Positions 63,886 to 64,000 of a stretch of DNA of 64,000 bases are shown here, piece after piece. Below the pieces are notes generated by a model. It did not search any database. It was given only the letters and a program-made list of their open reading frames with translations, and had not been told where the DNA came from. This DNA comes from Lamellibrachia satsuma (Eukaryota; Annelida; Polychaeta; Sabellida; Siboglinidae). The position numbers and the translations under genes were made by a program. The stretch spans positions 8,498,001 to 8,562,000 of the forward strand of contig BSQZ01000010.1 in the NCBI GenBank assembly GCA_033239005.1, read 5' to 3'. Numbering within the stretch: position 1 is the first letter of the stretch; each line of letters begins with the position of its first letter.

Positions 63886-64000
63886 TTGTGTAGCTTCTTA
63901 TATGTAATTTTTTTTAATAAATAAAAAACCTTGTATTTGCATATTCATGATTTTCTTCACAGTTCACAAATGTGATAAGTAATTTTACAAAAAAATTGCA

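Overview
This is a window of a eukaryotic, animal nuclear genome. It is AT-rich and full of introns, with canonical GT/AG splice junctions, SINEs with tRNA-like heads, several families of non-LTR retrotransposons, hAT-type short inverted-repeat elements, long (TA)n tracts and an unusual density of minisatellites. The repeat types and the P2X7-C-like fragment suggest a marine invertebrate, most likely a mollusc; that placement is inference. There is no sign of bacterial gene organisation, CRISPR or rRNA.

Two real multi-exon genes account for most of the supported coding sequence. (1) A class B scavenger receptor of the CD36/SCARB family lies on the minus strand. It runs from exon 1 (start codon at 29098) to the stop codon at 3368-3370. 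Eleven exons are placed. They encode an N-terminal membrane anchor, the cysteine-bearing ectodomain, a C-terminal membrane segment and an acidic cytoplasmic tail. One short exon (about 25 residues) between the exons at 19471-19545 and 5639-5803 was not found, and the exon before it ends without a normal splice donor. That same intron holds a 11.8-kb tandem array (7409-19235) of 45- and 39-bp units with higher-order structure. (2) A complete POLR1E (RNA polymerase I subunit RPA49/PAF53) gene lies on the plus strand. Its 12 exons (43932-57918) join in frame at every junction to give 406 codons plus a stop. Its introns carry a broken hAT/ZNF862-like transposase-derived gene, a LINE fragment flanked and interrupted by inverted copies of one short element, a 45-bp minisatellite, a 31-bp minisatellite and a tandem triplication of part of exon 7.

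Layout: 1-2011, three minisatellites; 2012-3367, probable 3' UTR and downstream of the receptor gene; 3368-29098, receptor gene with SINE, giant array and hAT-like elements in introns; 29099-30681, receptor 5' flank, (TA)n tracts and a near-perfect inverted repeat; 30682-35102, a composite element with inverted ends that encloses a decayed LINE; 35103-43357, mostly non-coding, with an orphan promoter-like cluster (36395-36440), a SINE and two gene relics, one related to the P2X7 C-terminal domain; 43358-57918, palindromic minisatellite then POLR1E; 57919-64000, POLR1E 3' flank, a candidate signal-peptide first exon with an E-box/ETS promoter (about 60006-60104), LINE fragments and a 34-bp minisatellite whose unexpanded relative sits 3 kb upstream.

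The two genes have no evident functional link: one is a membrane lipid/lipoprotein receptor, the other part of the rRNA transcription machinery. What they share is heavy intronic colonisation by tandem repeats.
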